The notes: a model not told the origin generated them from the sequence alone. Counted from the first letter of the stretch, positions 1 through 11,191 are shown. The stretch: 64,000 bases of DNA from Mycobacterium sp. ST-F2 (GCF_001905655.1 NZ_JMHT01000022.1:124001-188000), one strand, 5' to 3'. Program-made: numbers and translations.

Positions 1-1733
1 GCCTTCCAGTCGCCCCACACGCCGGGGCCGGTGGCCAGCGAATCCGCCTCCGCCAACGCGTGCAGCAACTCCAGCACCTGGGCATCGCCGTCGAGCGCCT
101 CGACGACAGAGGCAATGGTGTTGGGGTCCTGCAGGTCTCGACGGGTTGCGGTCTCGGGCAGCAGCAGGTGGTAGCGCACCATCTTGACCAGCACCTCGAT
201 GTCGGCAGGCCACAGGCCCAACCGGATACCGATCTGATTGGCCAATTCCGCGCCGATGACGCTGTGATCGCCGCCCCGGCCCTTGCCGATGTCGTGCAGC
301 AGCGCGCCCAGCACCAGCAGATCGGGCCTGTCCACCCGGGTGGTGAAAGCGCTTGCCCGGGAGACGGTTTCGATCAGATGGCGGTCGACGGTCCAGATGT
401 GTACGACGTCACGGGGCGGCAGGTCGCGGATCGCGCCCCACTCGGGGAACAGCCGTCCCCACAACCCGGTCCGGTCGAGGGCCTCCACGGTGGCGACCGC
501 GCCCGGCCCGGCCGCCAGCATCACCAGCAGGTCGTTGAGCGCTTCTTTCGGCCACGGTGCCCGTAGTTCGGGTGCCGATTCGACCAGCCGCGCGAGCGTC
601 GAGGCTGCGATGGGCAGTCCGTTGGTGGCCGCAGCCGCGGCCACGCGCAGAATCAGACCGGGGTCACGCTGCGGCTTGGCGTCGCGGGCCAGGATGACCT
701 CGCCGCCGAACTCCAGCACACCCTCGTCGAGGGGGCGTCTGATCGGCCGCCTGAGGGCGGCAAAACCTCTGCGCGGCAAAGCATTTCCCGCGGTTCGCAC
801 GCCGGCGTCCACGTAGAAGGTGATGGTGCGGGCCGCATCGCTGATCATCCGCGCCAGGTCGAAGCGGTCGCCGATGTTCAACGCGGCGCCGACCTCGTCG
901 GCGTACTGGGCCAGCACCATCTCGCGGCCCTTGTGCGAGATGCGATGGAGCTCGGTGCGGACGTTGAGCAGGGCCAGGTGGGCATCACCCAGAGTGCCGA
1001 TCGGCGAGGCCACCGACCGGCTCGGATAGACATCGGCCAGCTGTGCCATGGCCAGCGCGTTCAGCAGCTGCACGTCGCGCAGGCCGCCACGGCCGTTCTT
1101 CAGATCCGGTTCCGCCCGGTGCGCAATCTGGCCGGAACGTTCCCACCGCGCCGCGGCGTGTTCGATCAATTCGGTGAAGCGGGAGGTGATCCCGGTCCGC
1201 CACTGCCGCCGGGCTCCCCCGACCAACAGGGACGACAGATCGGAATCACCGGCGATGTGCCGGGCGTCGAGCATGGCGAGCCCTGCCGAGACATCGCCGG
1301 CCGCGGTCTTGAGTGCCTGCGGCACCGTCCGGACGCTGTGGTCGAGGTGAATGTTGGCGTCCCACAACGGGTACCACAGCGACTCGGCGACCTCGGTGAC
1401 GACGTCCTTGGGCAGGTCGTCGTGCAGCAGCATCAAATCCAGATCCGAGAACGGCAGCATTTCCCGCCGTCCGAGACCTCCGGTCGCCACGATGGAGAAT
1501 CCACTGGTCTCGGTGATGCCGATCTCGGTTGCCTTTGCGGCAAGCCAGAATTCATACAGATCGACCAGTGCCTCGCGCAGCGCCGCCGAATCGAGCCGGC
1601 GCGCGCCGCCGGACAACAGCTGCTCGACGGCAGCCGAGAGGTCACTTGCCGGGCGGGGTGATCCCACCGCCGGAGCCTGCGAAACCGAAGTATCGCCGGC
1701 CCCGGCAGCGGAATCTGGTGTCTGCATGGTCAT
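1..1733 (-). CDS. glnD: [Protein-PII] nucleotidyltransferase GlnD, C-terminus cut by window edge
   Basis: GlnD modifies and de-modifies the PII signalling protein in response to nitrogen status (adenylylation in actinobacteria, from family knowledge). The frame is open from an ATG at 1733 to the window edge, giving about 577 residues; the C-terminal part lies outside. The segment [20 protein letters not shown] near residue 85 is the nucleotidyltransferase G-G-R-E...D-x-D motif. The last readable residues, [11 protein letters not shown], fit the region before the C-terminal ACT domains. A second in-frame ATG lies six bases downstream. The gene is third in the order amt-glnB-glnD, 17 bases after glnB, so co-transcription with the PII gene and ammonium channel is expected. 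Confidence 0.93.
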   Translation of the reverse strand, partial: MTMQTPDSAAGAGDTSVSQAPAVGSPRPASDLSAAVEQLLSGGARRLDSAALREALVDLYEFWLAAKATEIGITETSGFSIVATGGLGRREMLPFSDLDLMLLHDDLPKDVVTEVAESLWYPLWDANIHLDHSVRTVPQALKTAAGDVSAGLAMLDARHIAGDSDLSSLLVGGARRQWRTGITSRFTELIEHAAARWERSGQIAHRAEPDLKNGRGGLRDVQLLNALAMAQLADVYPSRSVASPIGTLGDAHLALLNVRTELHRISHKGREMVLAQYADEVGAALNIGDRFDLARMISDAARTITFYVDAGVRTAGNALPRRGFAALRRPIRRPLDEGVLEFGGEVILARDAKPQRDPGLILRVAAAAATNGLPIAASTLARLVESAPELRAPWPKEALNDLLVMLAAGPGAVATVEALDRTGLWGRLFPEWGAIRDLPPRDVVHIWTVDRHLIETVSRASAFTTRVDRPDLLVLGALLHDIGKGRGGDHSVIGAELANQIGIRLGLWPADIEVLVKMVRYHLLLPETATRRDLQDPNTIASVVEALDGDAQVLELLHALAEADSLATGPGVWGDWK

Positions 1734-1750
1734 CTGGTAGTCAGCCGCCG

Positions 1751-2149
<399 letters not shown>

Positions 2150-3469
2150 TCACGCGAATTCATAAGCGGTTTCCGCGTGTTCGGCCTCGTCGATACCGGT
2201 GGCCTCATCTTCCTTGTCGAGGCGCAGGCCGATGGTGAACTTGACGATCAAGGCCAAGATAGCGGTAACGATCGCCGAGTACGCAAGCACCGCGAACGCG
2301 CCGACAGCCTGACGCCACAGCTGGTCGAACCCACCGCCGTAGAACAGACCCGCGACTGCGGCCGGAGCCTCCTTGGTGGCCACCAGGCCGACCATCAGGG
2401 TGCCGAACAGACCACCGACCAGGTGCACGCCCACGACGTCGAGCGCGTCGTCGAAGCCGAACTTGAACTTCAGGCCGACAGCCAGGGCACAGACCACACC
2501 GGCACCCGCACCGATCGCCAGCGCACCGATGACGTTGACCGACGAGCAGGACGGGGTGATGGCGACCAGACCGGCCACGATGCCCGACGCCGCACCCAGC
2601 GAGGTGGCGTGGCCGTCGCGGATCTTTTCCGTCAGCAGCCAGAACAGCATGGCGGCGGCGGTCGCGACGGTCGTGGTGATGAACGTCGACGCGGCGACAC
2701 CGTCCGAGGTCAGTGCCGAGCCGGCGTTGAAGCCGTACCAACCGAACCACAGCAACCCGGCGCCCAGCATGACGAACGGCAGGTTGTGCGGCCGCATCGG
2801 AGTGGTGGGCCAACCCGCGCGCTTGCCCAGGATGATCGCCAGCACCAGACCCGCGGTACCGGAGTTGATGTGCACCGCGGTACCACCGGCGAAGTCGATT
2901 GCCTTGAGGTGGTTGGCGATCCAGCCGCCGTGGGTGGCGGTGATGCCGTCGAAGGCGAACACCCAGTGCGCCACCGGGAAGTAGACGAAAGTGGCCCACA
3001 GACCGGCGAACACCAGCCAGCCGCCGAACTTCAGGCGGTCAGCGACCGCGCCGGAGATCAGGGCGACGGTGATGATGGCGAACATCAATTGGAACGCCAC
3101 GAACACGAGCTGCGGGATGGTCCCGGCGAGCGGAATCTGCACCGCCGCAGTGGTTCCCGCGGGCAGGTGGGCCACCAGCGAGTTGCCGCCGATCAAACCC
3201 TTGAGTCCCCAGTACTGCGTGGGATCTCCGACGATGCTCCATTTGTCGTCGCCGAACGCCATCGAGTAGCCGAACAGCACCCACAACACGGTGACGACAC
3301 CCATGGCGCTCACGCTCATCATGATCATGTTGAGCACGCCCTTACGGCGCACCATGCCACCGTAGAAGAACGCCAGACCCGGTGTCATCAACAGCACGAG
3401 AGCTGAACTCACCAGCATCCATGCTGTATCACCGGTGTCCGGCGTGCCCAAGATAGGGAATCCATCCAC
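2150..3469 (-). CDS. amt: Ammonium transporter Amt
   Basis: This 439-residue Amt/Mep/Rh-family channel protein has about eleven hydrophobic segments. Visible family motifs include TPGLAFFYGGMVRRK near the N-terminus, the FAGGTAVHINSG segment with the pore histidine, and GLLWFGWYGFNAGS. It imports ammonium at the cytoplasmic membrane and is shut by unmodified PII. The GTG at 3469 is used because an AAGGAGGAAG ribosome site lies eight bases upstream and no in-frame ATG is nearby. It is the first gene of amt-glnB-glnD. Two AC-n9-AC GlnR-type boxes lie about 95-140 bases upstream, so induction under nitrogen limitation is likely. Confidence 0.96.
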   Translation of the reverse strand: MDGFPILGTPDTGDTAWMLVSSALVLLMTPGLAFFYGGMVRRKGVLNMIMMSVSAMGVVTVLWVLFGYSMAFGDDKWSIVGDPTQYWGLKGLIGGNSLVAHLPAGTTAAVQIPLAGTIPQLVFVAFQLMFAIITVALISGAVADRLKFGGWLVFAGLWATFVYFPVAHWVFAFDGITATHGGWIANHLKAIDFAGGTAVHINSGTAGLVLAIILGKRAGWPTTPMRPHNLPFVMLGAGLLWFGWYGFNAGSALTSDGVAASTFITTTVATAAAMLFWLLTEKIRDGHATSLGAASGIVAGLVAITPSCSSVNVIGALAIGAGAGVVCALAVGLKFKFGFDDALDVVGVHLVGGLFGTLMVGLVATKEAPAAVAGLFYGGGFDQLWRQAVGAFAVLAYSAIVTAILALIVKFTIGLRLDKEDEATGIDEAEHAETAYEFA

Positions 3470-3562
3470 TGGCCGCTTCCTCCTTCACCTATGTCATGGG
3501 CAGATGCCGATGACCTAGGCCAGAACTTTGCGCATCGGTTGTTTCGCCGACGGCGCGCGGGC

Positions 3563-3578
3563 GTTTCGCATATGTGAA
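3563..3578 (-). promoter_or_regulatory. GlnR-type box, proximal copy upstream of amt
   Basis: On the minus strand this reads TTCAC-ATATGC-GAAAC. It fits the actinobacterial GlnR consensus gTnAC-n6-GaAAC and the mycobacterial AC-n9-AC form. It starts about 94 bases before the amt GTG. Confidence 0.6.
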
Positions 3579-3594
3579 CGGATCGACCAGTTAC

Positions 3595-3610
3595 GTTTCG
3601 GCGCGGTTAA
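3595..3610 (-). promoter_or_regulatory. GlnR-type box, distal copy upstream of amt
   Basis: On the minus strand this reads TTAAC-CGCGCC-GAAAC, the same AC-n9-AC architecture. It lies 16 bases upstream of the proximal box, where the classical tandem spacing is six, so the gap is one helical turn longer. Confidence 0.6.
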
Positions 3611-3710
3611 TGCGCTCTTCGCCGGCCCTCGCACTCTTTGTCAGAAGACGCGAAAACCCCACATTTCGGTCGAAATATGGGGTTCTCGTGCCTGTTCGCG
3701 AGAGGTCGGG

Positions 3711-5060
3711 TTACCCCAGGAGCGCGTCGACGAAAGCGGCGGGTTCGAACGGCGCCAGGTCGTCCGGGCCCTCGCCGAGGCCGACGAGCTTGACCGGCAC
3801 GCCGAGCTCCTGCTGCACCCGGAACACGATGCCGCCCTTCGCGGTGCCGTCGAGCTTGGTCAGCACCACACCGGTGATGTCGACCACCTCGGCGAAAACC
3901 CGGGCCTGCGGCAGGCTGTTCTGGCCGATGGTGGCGTCGAGTACCAGCAGCACCTCGTCGACCTTGGCGCGCTTCTCGACGACGCGTTTGACCTTGCCCA
4001 GCTCGTCCATCAGACCGGTCTTGGTGTGCAGCCGGCCCGCGGTGTCCACCACGACGACGTCAGCGCCCGCTGCGATGCCCTTGTCGACGGCGTCGAACGC
4101 GACCGACGCAGGGTCCGCGCCCTCGGGGCCGCGCACGATGTCGGCGCCGACACGGGCGCCCCAGCTCTGTAGCTGATCGGCGGCGGCGGCGCGGAAGGTA
4201 TCGGCCGCACCGAGGACCACGCGGCGGCCGTCGGCGACCAGGACGCGGGCCAGCTTGCCGACGGTGGTGGTCTTGCCGGCGCCGTTGACGCCGACGACCA
4301 GCAGCACCGACGGCTTGTCGGCGTGCGGCAGCGCCTTGATGGACCGGTCCAGGTCGGTCCGCAGTTCCTTGATCAGCACCTCGCGCACCACCGCGCGGAC
4401 GTCGGCCTCGGTGCGCACGTTGGCCTCGGCCATGCGGCTGCGCAGCGCCGTGACGATCGATTCGGTGGCGACGGGTCCCAGGTCGGCGATCAGCAAGGTG
4501 TCTTCGATGGACTCCCAGGAGTCCTCGTCGAGGTCGCCGCCGCCGAGCAGGCCCAGCATGCTGCGGCCCAGTGTGGTCTGCGACTTGGCCAGGCGGCCGC
4601 GCAGGCGCTCCAGCCGGCCCGCGGTCGGTGCGATCTCTTCGCGCGGGGCAACCTCGGGTTCGGGTTCGGGTTCGGGTTCAGGTTCAGGGGCTGCCTCGAC
4701 CTCGGGTTCGGGCGCGACGGTCGGCTCGGGCTCGGCCACCACTTCCGGTGCCTCGGCCACCACGTCCGGCTCGGCCACGACTTCGGGTTCGGGCAGTTGG
4801 ACGTCGGCGATGGTGCGCTTGCGCGAGTCCCGCGGAATCTCGGCGTCGTCGCCGACCGTCGGTAGCTTCTCCGCGGTGTCCGAACTACTGAACGTGATGC
4901 CGGATGACGCCGTGTAACCGCCGGAACGGTCCAGCTTCGGAGTCTCCTCCGGCGCGGACAGCGAAATCCGGCTGCGCCGGTAGCGGACAAATCCGACGAC
5001 CAGAGCGGTGACAACGAGAACAGCGACGATCGCTACTGCGATCCAGAGACCTTCCGACAC
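3711..5060 (-). CDS. ftsY: Signal recognition particle receptor FtsY
   Basis: FtsY is the SRP-receptor GTPase that docks ribosome-nascent chain-SRP complexes at the membrane. The 449 residues have three parts: an N-terminal transmembrane segment (about 4-26, as in actinobacterial FtsY), an acidic Glu/Pro/Val-rich linker (about 90-140, with an EP dipeptide run), and the NG GTPase domain. Motifs seen are GVNGAGKTTT (K263), DTFRAAAADQ (288-297), DTAGR (339-343) and TKLDG (401-405). The linker is encoded by tandem 6-bp repeats near 4655-4685. It follows smc in the same direction after 104 bases; this smc-ftsY order is common in actinobacteria. Confidence 0.96.
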   Translation of the reverse strand: MSEGLWIAVAIVAVLVVTALVVGFVRYRRSRISLSAPEETPKLDRSGGYTASSGITFSSSDTAEKLPTVGDDAEIPRDSRKRTIADVQLPEPEVVAEPDVVAEAPEVVAEPEPTVAPEPEVEAAPEPEPEPEPEPEVAPREEIAPTAGRLERLRGRLAKSQTTLGRSMLGLLGGGDLDEDSWESIEDTLLIADLGPVATESIVTALRSRMAEANVRTEADVRAVVREVLIKELRTDLDRSIKALPHADKPSVLLVVGVNGAGKTTTVGKLARVLVADGRRVVLGAADTFRAAAADQLQSWGARVGADIVRGPEGADPASVAFDAVDKGIAAGADVVVVDTAGRLHTKTGLMDELGKVKRVVEKRAKVDEVLLVLDATIGQNSLPQARVFAEVVDITGVVLTKLDGTAKGGIVFRVQQELGVPVKLVGLGEGPDDLAPFEPAAFVDALLG

Positions 5061-5142
5061 CGTGCCATTCTGTCAGTCGCTCCCCCGACACCCGCGCCTG
5101 GCGCTGCCTCTGCGTCGGCGGCGCGGACGCCCGAGTGGACGT

Positions 5143-5160
5143 CACCCTGGACGCAGGGTG
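5143..5160 (-). terminator. Weak hairpin just after smc
   Basis: Perfect 7-bp stem CACCCTG/CAGGGTG with a 4-base loop, starting four bases beyond the smc stop codon. There is no T-tract on the minus strand, so intrinsic termination is uncertain. Confidence 0.3.
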
Positions 5161-5164
5161 AACC

Positions 5165-8100
5165 CTACGTCGGGCTCGAGACCAACTCCTGGCCGCGCAT
5201 GCGCTGCGAGATCACCTGCGTGATGCCGTCGCCCTGCATGGTGACGCCGTACAGCGCGTCGGCGACCTCCATGGTCGGCTTCTGGTGCGTGATGACGATC
5301 AGCTGCGACTTCTCACGCAGCTGTTCGAACAGGCTGATCAGACGACGCAGGTTCACGTCGTCCAGGGCGGCCTCGACCTCGTCCATGACATAGAAGGGCG
5401 ACGGGCGGGCCCGGAAGATCGCCACCAGCATCGCCACCGCGGTGAGGGACTTCTCACCACCGGACAACAGCGACAGCCGCTTGACCTTCTTGCCCGGCGG
5501 CCGGGCCTCGACCTCGATGCCCGTGGTGAGCATGTCGCTGGGATTGGTCAGCAGCAGCCGGCCCTCACCACCCGGGAACAGCGTTTGGAACACCTGGCTG
5601 AACTCGGCCTCCACGTCGGCGTAGGCCTCGGTGAAGACCCGCAGGATGCGCTCGTCGACGTCGGCGATGACGTCCATCAGGTCCTTGCGGGCACCCTTGA
5701 CGTCCTCCAGTTGAGTGGACAGGAAGTTGTAGCGCTCCTCGAGCGCGGCGAACTCCTCCAACGCCAACGGATTCACCCGGCCGAGCTCGGCCAGTTCCTT
5801 CTCGGCCTTCTTCGCGCGACGTTCCTGCGTAGGCCGGTCGAATGCCATGGGCACGGGCGCGGTGACCTGCTCGCCGCGTTCCTTGGCCTGCTCGTACTCG
5901 GCCATCTCGAGTTCGGTCGGCGGTAGCGGCACATCGGGTCCGTACTCGGCGACCAGGTCGGCCACTGCCATGCCGAACTGCTCAAGTGCGTGCTGCTCGA
6001 GCTGTTCGATGCGCAGGGCCGCTTGGGCTTTCGCGACCTCGTCGCGGTGCAGCGCCTCGGTCAGAGCACCGGCGCGAGCGCTGAGTTCCGACACTTCCGC
6101 CCGGACCCGCGTCAACCCCTCGGAACGCTGGGCCCGCTCAGTGGCGAGCGCATCGCGCTTGCGCGCCGCGAGAGTCACTGTGGCAGCGAGCTTTTCCGCC
6201 ACCAGCCGGCCGGACTCGGCGACCGCGGCCGCGACCTTGGCCGCGTTCTCCCGGGCTTCCCGGGCCCGCGCCGCCCGTACCCGGGCCTCACGCTCGGCCG
6301 CCGCGGCCCGGCGCAACGAATCCGCCCGTCCCCGTACGGCATTCGCCCGTTCCTCAGCAGTACGCACGGCCAGCCGGGCCTCGACCTCGACCGCTCGCGC
6401 CTCTTCGGCGGCCGCCGTCGTCTCGGACCGGTCGACGTACTCGACGTCGAACATCGGCTCCTGCTGCGCGTTGTGGAATCGGTCTTCCAGCTCGGCCAGC
6501 TCGGCCTGGGTGCGGCTGCGGCCGGCTTCCAGTTCGTCGCGCTGCCGGATCAGCTGCTGCCATTCGGTCTCCGCAGTCCTGGCCTCGTGCCCGAGCCGGG
6601 CCAGCTGCTCGTAGATCGCCGAGATCGCGGCGTCGGACTCGTGCAGCGCCGCCAGTGCATGCTCGACGGCGTCGCGCCGCGCCTTCTGTTCAGCGAGGGC
6701 ACCCGCCAGTGCGGCACCGTATTCGCTGGTCTGGCGCTCGGCGTCGATCAGCGCGGCGCGCGCCTTCTCGATCTCCGAGGTGATCTCCAGAGCGCTCGGC
6801 TTGCGATCGGATCCACCGCTGACCCAACCGGCGCCGACCAGATCGCCGTCCGCCGTCACCGCCTGCAGTTCCGGACGTGCGGCCGCCAACTCCAGCGCCG
6901 CAGGCAGATCAGCGACCACCGCGACCCGCGCCAGCATGGCGTGCATCGCACCCGAGAGCCGCGCCGGCACGTCGACCAGATCCAGCGCCCACTGGGCACC
7001 GGGCGGCAAATCCCCACGCAGCGAAGCGGTTGCATCCCCTTCCACGGGCCAGTCGCCCAGCACGATGGCCGCTCGTCCACCGTCGCCCTTCTTGAGCGCG
7101 TCGACGGCGGCCCGAGCCGCATCGAAACTCTCGGCCGCGAGCGCGTCAGCAGCGGCACCCAGCACCGCCGCGATCGCCGTCTCGTGACCCGACCGTACCC
7201 GCACCAGTTCGGCGACCGAACCGAAAAGTCCTGCGCCGTCATGGTTTTCCTGCAGCCACGCCGAACCGTCTTTGAGGTCCAGGGTCACTGCCAACGCGTC
7301 GATACGCGCGCGCAGCGAGGCCACCTGCTTCTCCGCGGCGCGCTCGGCGGCTTGCAACTCGTCGACGCGTTCGTCGGCCTGCAGCATGGCGTTGATGGTG
7401 CGGTCGTGGTGCTCGTCCAGGCCGTACTCGCCGGCGTCGAGCTCACCGACCTTGCTCTGCACGAGTTCGAACTCGGCTTTCGCCTGCTCGACCCGGGCGG
7501 CTGCCTCCTCGATGCTGCCGGTCAGCCGGACCGCGCCCTCGTCGATCGATTCGATGCGGGTACGCATGGTGTCGACCTGTCCGGACAACCGGGCCAGTCC
7601 TTCACGCCGGTCGGCCTCGGCCCGGGCTGCCGCCATCTGGGCGCGTTCAGCGTCGGCCGCGGCGCGTTCACACTCGGCCAGCGCGCCACGGGCGGCCTCC
7701 AGCCGGGTCCGCGATTCGGCGAGCTCGGCGAGCAGTTGTTCCTCGTGCTCGGCGACCGCATCGGCCTCGGCGTCCAACGCGTCCGGGTCCGGCCCGGTCG
7801 ACATCTCGGGATCGGAGTCCAGGAGGTTGGTGCGCTCGGTGGCGATGCGCACGGTGGCGCTCACTCTTTCGGCCAACGCGGACAGCCGGAACCAGGTCTG
7901 CTGAGCGGCCTCGGCACGGCCGGACAGGCCCGACACCGCGGCTTCGTGGCCGGCCAGTTCCGCGGAGGCGGCTTCGAGGCGCTCGGTCACCTCGCCGTGC
8001 TCGCGCCGCAGCGCGGTCTCGGTCTGGTTGGTGTCGTCGAACTCGGCCTGCCGCGTCACCAGATCGTCGGCGGCCAGCCGCAGCCGGGCGTCACGCAGAT

Positions 8101-8761
8101 CGGCCTGGATGGTCTGCGCGCGACGTGCCATCTCGGCCTGCCGGCCCAGCGGCTTGAGCTGACGGCGCAGTTCGGTGGTGAGGTCGGTCAGGCGGGCCAG
8201 GTTGGCCTGCATGGCGTCGAGCTTGCGGACCGCTTTTTCCTTGCGCCGACGATGCTTGAGCACGCCGGCGGCTTCCTCGATGAAGGCGCGACGATCCTCG
8301 GGGCGCGATTCCAGGATTTCCGAGAGCTTGCCCTGGCCGACGATGACGTGCATTTCGCGCCCGATACCGGAGTCGGACAGCAGTTCCTGCACGTCCATCA
8401 ACCGGCAGCTGCTGCCGTTGATCTCGTACTCACTGGCGCCGTCGCGGAACACGCGGCGGGTGATCGACACCTCGGAGTACTCGATCGGCAGGGCGTTGTC
8501 CGAGTTGTCGATGGTCAGGGTCACCTCGGCCCGGCCCAGCGGGGCCCGCGACGAGGTGCCGGCGAAGATGACGTCTTCCATCTTGCCGCCGCGCAGAGTC
8601 TTGGCACCCTGCTCGCCCATCACCCAGGTCAGGGCGTCGACGACGTTCGACTTGCCCGAGCCGTTCGGCCCCACCACGCAGGTGATGCCCGGCTCGAAGC
8701 GAAGAGTCGTCGGCGACGCGAAGGACTTGAAGCCCTTCAGCGTCAGACTCTTCAGATGCAT
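5165..8761 (-). CDS. smc: Chromosome segregation protein SMC
   Basis: This 1198-residue structural-maintenance-of-chromosomes ATPase has the full family layout. The N-terminal Walker A is GPNGSGKSN (31-39, K37). Long coiled coils flank a Gly-rich hinge (around 500-640). The C-terminal head carries LLSGGEKSL and the Walker B segment [12 protein letters not shown]. It forms the condensin dimer that compacts and segregates the chromosome with ScpA/ScpB, which are not in this window. The ATG at 8761 matches the conserved [14 protein letters not shown] start and lies eight bases after a TAGGGT -10 element, so the message may be leaderless. Confidence 0.98.
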   Translation of the reverse strand: MHLKSLTLKGFKSFASPTTLRFEPGITCVVGPNGSGKSNVVDALTWVMGEQGAKTLRGGKMEDVIFAGTSSRAPLGRAEVTLTIDNSDNALPIEYSEVSITRRVFRDGASEYEINGSSCRLMDVQELLSDSGIGREMHVIVGQGKLSEILESRPEDRRAFIEEAAGVLKHRRRKEKAVRKLDAMQANLARLTDLTTELRRQLKPLGRQAEMARRAQTIQADLRDARLRLAADDLVTRQAEFDDTNQTETALRREHGEVTERLEAASAELAGHEAAVSGLSGRAEAAQQTWFRLSALAERVSATVRIATERTNLLDSDPEMSTGPDPDALDAEADAVAEHEEQLLAELAESRTRLEAARGALAECERAAADAERAQMAAARAEADRREGLARLSGQVDTMRTRIESIDEGAVRLTGSIEEAAARVEQAKAEFELVQSKVGELDAGEYGLDEHHDRTINAMLQADERVDELQAAERAAEKQVASLRARIDALAVTLDLKDGSAWLQENHDGAGLFGSVAELVRVRSGHETAIAAVLGAAADALAAESFDAARAAVDALKKGDGGRAAIVLGDWPVEGDATASLRGDLPPGAQWALDLVDVPARLSGAMHAMLARVAVVADLPAALELAAARPELQAVTADGDLVGAGWVSGGSDRKPSALEITSEIEKARAALIDAERQTSEYGAALAGALAEQKARRDAVEHALAALHESDAAISAIYEQLARLGHEARTAETEWQQLIRQRDELEAGRSRTQAELAELEDRFHNAQQEPMFDVEYVDRSETTAAAEEARAVEVEARLAVRTAEERANAVRGRADSLRRAAAAEREARVRAARAREARENAAKVAAAVAESGRLVAEKLAATVTLAARKRDALATERAQRSEGLTRVRAEVSELSARAGALTEALHRDEVAKAQAALRIEQLEQHALEQFGMAVADLVAEYGPDVPLPPTELEMAEYEQAKERGEQVTAPVPMAFDRPTQERRAKKAEKELAELGRVNPLALEEFAALEERYNFLSTQLEDVKGARKDLMDVIADVDERILRVFTEAYADVEAEFSQVFQTLFPGGEGRLLLTNPSDMLTTGIEVEARPPGKKVKRLSLLSGGEKSLTAVAMLVAIFRARPSPFYVMDEVEAALDDVNLRRLISLFEQLREKSQLIVITHQKPTMEVADALYGVTMQGDGITQVISQRMRGQELVSSPT

Positions 8762-8769
8762 GGGGTGAA

Positions 8770-8775
8770 ACCCTA
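8770..8775 (-). promoter_or_regulatory. -10 element of a leaderless smc promoter
   Basis: TAGGGT on the minus strand, eight bases before the smc ATG. This is the spacing at which transcription would start at or next to the start codon. No Shine-Dalgarno sequence is present in the gap. Confidence 0.5.
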
Positions 8776-8812
8776 CCGTCGCACCGGTTAAATGCCGGGG
8801 ACCCCTGGGCCT

Positions 8813-9118
8813 CTAGCGCTCAGAAAAACCCTCGATCGGGTCGCCTGCGGCGGCCCAGTCGTCGACGACGGTCGTCACCGTACCGGGGGTGGTGCCACCG
8901 CGCAGCAGCGCCAACAACCGCTCGCAGTCGGCCCGCGACCCCTGCGCCACGACGTGCACCCGGCCGTCGGGCTTGTTGCTCGCGTAGCCGGTGAGGCCCA
9001 GCTCCAGCGCCCGGGCCCGGGTCCACCAGCGGAACCCGACGCCCTGCACCTGGCCGTGCACCCAGGCCGACAGCCGGACCACGTCGGCGGAGCCGACAAT
9101 CGGGCCTTCAGCGGTCAC
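8813..9118 (-). CDS. acyP: Acylphosphatase
   Basis: This 101-residue acylphosphatase (acyl phosphate to carboxylate plus phosphate) has the family motif [18 protein letters not shown], with the phosphate-binding loop and catalytic arginine (R30), followed by [20 protein letters not shown]. The GTG at 9118 overlaps the stop of the upstream OsmC-like gene as GTGA, so translation is probably coupled. An acylphosphatase directly upstream of smc is the usual mycobacterial order. Its cellular substrate is not evident from the sequence. Confidence 0.93.
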   Translation of the reverse strand: MTAEGPIVGSADVVRLSAWVHGQVQGVGFRWWTRARALELGLTGYASNKPDGRVHVVAQGSRADCERLLALLRGGTTPGTVTTVVDDWAAAGDPIEGFSER

Positions 9119-9522
9119 TTGTCTGCGAACTCGAACGTGACCTCGGTGCCCGCCTTCAGCGTGCGGCCCACCGTGCAGACCTTGTCGATGGCCCGCTCGA
9201 CGACGATCTTCAGTCGCTTGATCTCGTCCTCGGACAGGCTCGACAGGTCCAGCTCCATGGACTCCTGCAGCAGCGGGTAGACCTCGTTCTCCCGATCCGG
9301 TGGTCCCGACACCCGGATGGTGGCGTCGTAGTCGTCGCCGAGCCGGGTGCGCAGCGGTGCGTCGCTGCTCATGCCGCTGCAGGCCGCCAACGCGATCTTG
9401 AGCAGTTCGCCGGGCGTGAAGACGCCGTCGACGTCCTCGGATCCGACGAGGACTTCCGCTCCGCGCGAGCTGTGCCCGGTGTAGCGCCGTACCCCGGTCC
9501 GTTCGACCCACAGTTCCGTCAT
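9115..9522 (-). CDS. OsmC/Ohr-family peroxiredoxin-like protein
   Basis: This 135-residue protein resembles the OsmC/Ohr fold, seen in [28 protein letters not shown] and the C-terminal [17 protein letters not shown]. Family members reduce organic hydroperoxides using two cysteines. Cysteines occur in both expected segments (AACSGM and DKVCTVGRT), so the enzyme could be active. It is the first gene of a likely OsmC-acyP unit. The ATG at 9522 lies close behind a TACAAA sequence. Peroxidase function is inferred from the fold only. Confidence 0.85.
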   Translation of the reverse strand: MTELWVERTGVRRYTGHSSRGAEVLVGSEDVDGVFTPGELLKIALAACSGMSSDAPLRTRLGDDYDATIRVSGPPDRENEVYPLLQESMELDLSSLSEDEIKRLKIVVERAIDKVCTVGRTLKAGTEVTFEFADK

Positions 9523-9605
9523 GGCTCATTTGTACCGTGCCGGTGGCACTGACCGGGTACCGCGCCGGCGGCAATATCCTGCGGGAACCCGTGCTGGGGC
9601 CCAGG

Positions 9606-9611
9606 TAATGT
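9606..9611 (+). promoter_or_regulatory. -10 element before first YGQP-family gene
   Basis: TAATGT, 37 bases before the ATG at 9649. Equivalent TANNNT elements occur 34-37 bases before each of the three paralogues. Confidence 0.4.
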
Positions 9612-9648
9612 CGGGGATTCGCACAACACTCTCGGGGGGAGAGTTCTC

Positions 9649-10329
9649 ATGACGTACCCGCAACCAGGTCAATATCCAGGCCCACACGGGTACCCGCCGC
9701 AGGGTCCGTACGGCGCGGGCCAACCGGTTGCCCCCGGCTATCCGGGATACGGCCCGGTGCCCGGTCAGCCGATGGGTTTCGGGTATCCCGGTCCAATGCC
9801 ACCGACCTCCGGCGGTCCGGGCAAGTGGATTCTCATCGCCGGCGCGGTGGTGCTGGTACTGATCCTGGGCGGCGTGGGAATCTACGTGCTGACCGGCTCG
9901 TCGAACGACGACACGTCGACTTCCGCAAGCAGTCAGCCCAGCCACAAGCGCAAGGGTGCGGCGGGCAGCACCGGTCCGACGGACGAGGCCACCGCGCCGG
10001 GATCGTCGGGCAGCGGCTCCGACGAGGACGAGATTCGCCAGTTTCTGGCCACATTCGGTGGGGGCGACATGGCCTCGATCTCCTGCGCCAACGACCGCAA
10101 GTTCTATGAACAAGCGGCCGGCGGCGCATTCGGCAGCATGCCGATGCCGAAGGTCTCAGGTGACCCGGACAGCCTCAAGGACCTCGACATCACCGTGACC
10201 GGCGACCGCGCCACGGTCCAGCCCCCGGGGTCATCGCAGATCGCGATCTACCTGCGCAAAGAAGGCGGCGAGTGGAAGTTCTGCAGCACCGACAACCCGG
10301 TGTTCAAGAATCTGCCGGGGACCCGCTGA
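9649..10329 (+). CDS. Membrane-anchored protein with Pro/Gly/Tyr-rich N-terminus, copy 1 of 3
   Basis: This protein of 226 residues has three parts. The cytoplasmic N-terminus (1-60) is rich in Pro, Gly, Tyr and Gln. One transmembrane helix follows (about 62-85, [20 protein letters not shown]). A Ser/Thr/acidic linker then leads to a compact extracytoplasmic domain (about 125-226) with a CAND motif, a GDRATV strand and a C-terminal [13 protein letters not shown] segment. The two cysteines are conserved in all three tandem paralogues and may pair. The C-terminal domain resembles the DUF4878/NTF2-like fold of actinobacterial exported proteins; that is an inference. The GGGGGAGAG ribosome site supports this ATG. 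Function unknown. Confidence 0.85.
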   Translation: MTYPQPGQYPGPHGYPPQGPYGAGQPVAPGYPGYGPVPGQPMGFGYPGPMPPTSGGPGKWILIAGAVVLVLILGGVGIYVLTGSSNDDTSTSASSQPSHKRKGAAGSTGPTDEATAPGSSGSGSDEDEIRQFLATFGGGDMASISCANDRKFYEQAAGGAFGSMPMPKVSGDPDSLKDLDITVTGDRATVQPPGSSQIAIYLRKEGGEWKFCSTDNPVFKNLPGTR

Positions 10330-10371
10330 CAGCACCGGTTGCAACGCCCGGGTCGACTGCGGCCGCGGTGC

Positions 10372-10377
10372 TAACTT
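10372..10377 (+). promoter_or_regulatory. -10 element before second YGQP-family gene
   Basis: TAACTT, 34 bases before the ATG at 10412. The following leader (CTCACAGGGAGCG) is nearly the same as that of the third paralogue. Confidence 0.4.
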
Positions 10378-10411
10378 GGACAGCACGCACCAGCTCACAG
10401 GGAGCGATCAC

Positions 10412-11137
10412 ATGACCTATCCCCCACTCGGCCCGCAGCCAGGCGGACAGCCGTGGCAGCCGCCGCAGCAGCCTGCACCCGGGTACCCGTCGGGCGGCTA
10501 CGGCCAACCGGGATACAGCCAACCGGGATACGGCCAACCCACGTATGGCCAACCGGCGTACGGCCAACCCGGCCAACCCGCCTACGGGCAGCCCTCCTAC
10601 GGGCAGCCCGCTTACGGCCAGCCTGGCTACGGACAGCCGCCGGGCTACCCGATGGGTCCCGGTTTCCCCGGCGCACCGCAACCCAGATCGAACGGCCCGA
10701 AGTGGGCACTGATCGGCGGCCTGGCGGCCATCATCGTCGTCGGCATCGTGTTGGCCGTGGTGCTGGTCTCGAACTCCGGCGGCGGTCTCAGCGCTCTGGG
10801 CGGCAACTCGGACGAGGACCAGATTCGCAGCCTGATGAGCTCGGGCCCGGCATCGATCAAAGAGCGCGCGTGCGCCAATGACCAGAAGTTCTTCAGTAAG
10901 TTCCCCGGCATCGCCGACGCCACAGGCACCAATCCGACGGGCGCCAAGGGCAAAGCCACCGTCGACAGCGTCAACGTGACCGGCGATACCGCCACCGCAG
11001 AAGTCACCGCGACGTCGAGCACCGGCCTGGAGCGTTCCGGCACGCTGTACTTCCGCAAAGAAAGTGGCGAGTGGAAGATCTGCTTCACCGACTCACCGCA
11101 ACTGAAGCAGCTGCAGAACCTGCCCGGCATGAAGTAA
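10412..11137 (+). CDS. Membrane-anchored protein with YGQP repeats, copy 2 of 3
   Basis: This 241-residue paralogue has the same order of parts: a cytoplasmic N-terminus with about nine (A/G/T/S)YGQP pentapeptides, a transmembrane helix ([22 protein letters not shown]), and an extracytoplasmic domain with [25 protein letters not shown] and [13 protein letters not shown]. The ATG at 10412 is chosen over an in-frame TTG at 10376 because GGGAG lies just upstream and MTYPP matches the starts of its two neighbours. It has its own -10-like element, so the three genes may be transcribed separately despite lying head to tail. Function unknown. Confidence 0.87.
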   Translation: MTYPPLGPQPGGQPWQPPQQPAPGYPSGGYGQPGYSQPGYGQPTYGQPAYGQPGQPAYGQPSYGQPAYGQPGYGQPPGYPMGPGFPGAPQPRSNGPKWALIGGLAAIIVVGIVLAVVLVSNSGGGLSALGGNSDEDQIRSLMSSGPASIKERACANDQKFFSKFPGIADATGTNPTGAKGKATVDSVNVTGDTATAEVTATSSTGLERSGTLYFRKESGEWKICFTDSPQLKQLQNLPGMK

Positions 11138-11191
11138 CCGACCTGTGACTTGCCCGGCCGCGGTGGGCATTTCGGGCAGGCGAGCTGGTGT

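Noticed and set aside
4650..4690. 6-bp tandem repeat as a phase-variation tract in ftsY
   Set aside because: Units are multiples of three and code for a Glu/Pro linker, so changes in number would not switch the frame.
5990..8791. A 933-codon open frame on the plus strand opposite smc
   Set aside because: It mirrors the GC-rich codon bias of smc; the product is Arg/Gly/His-rich without domains, while the opposite strand encodes a complete SMC protein.
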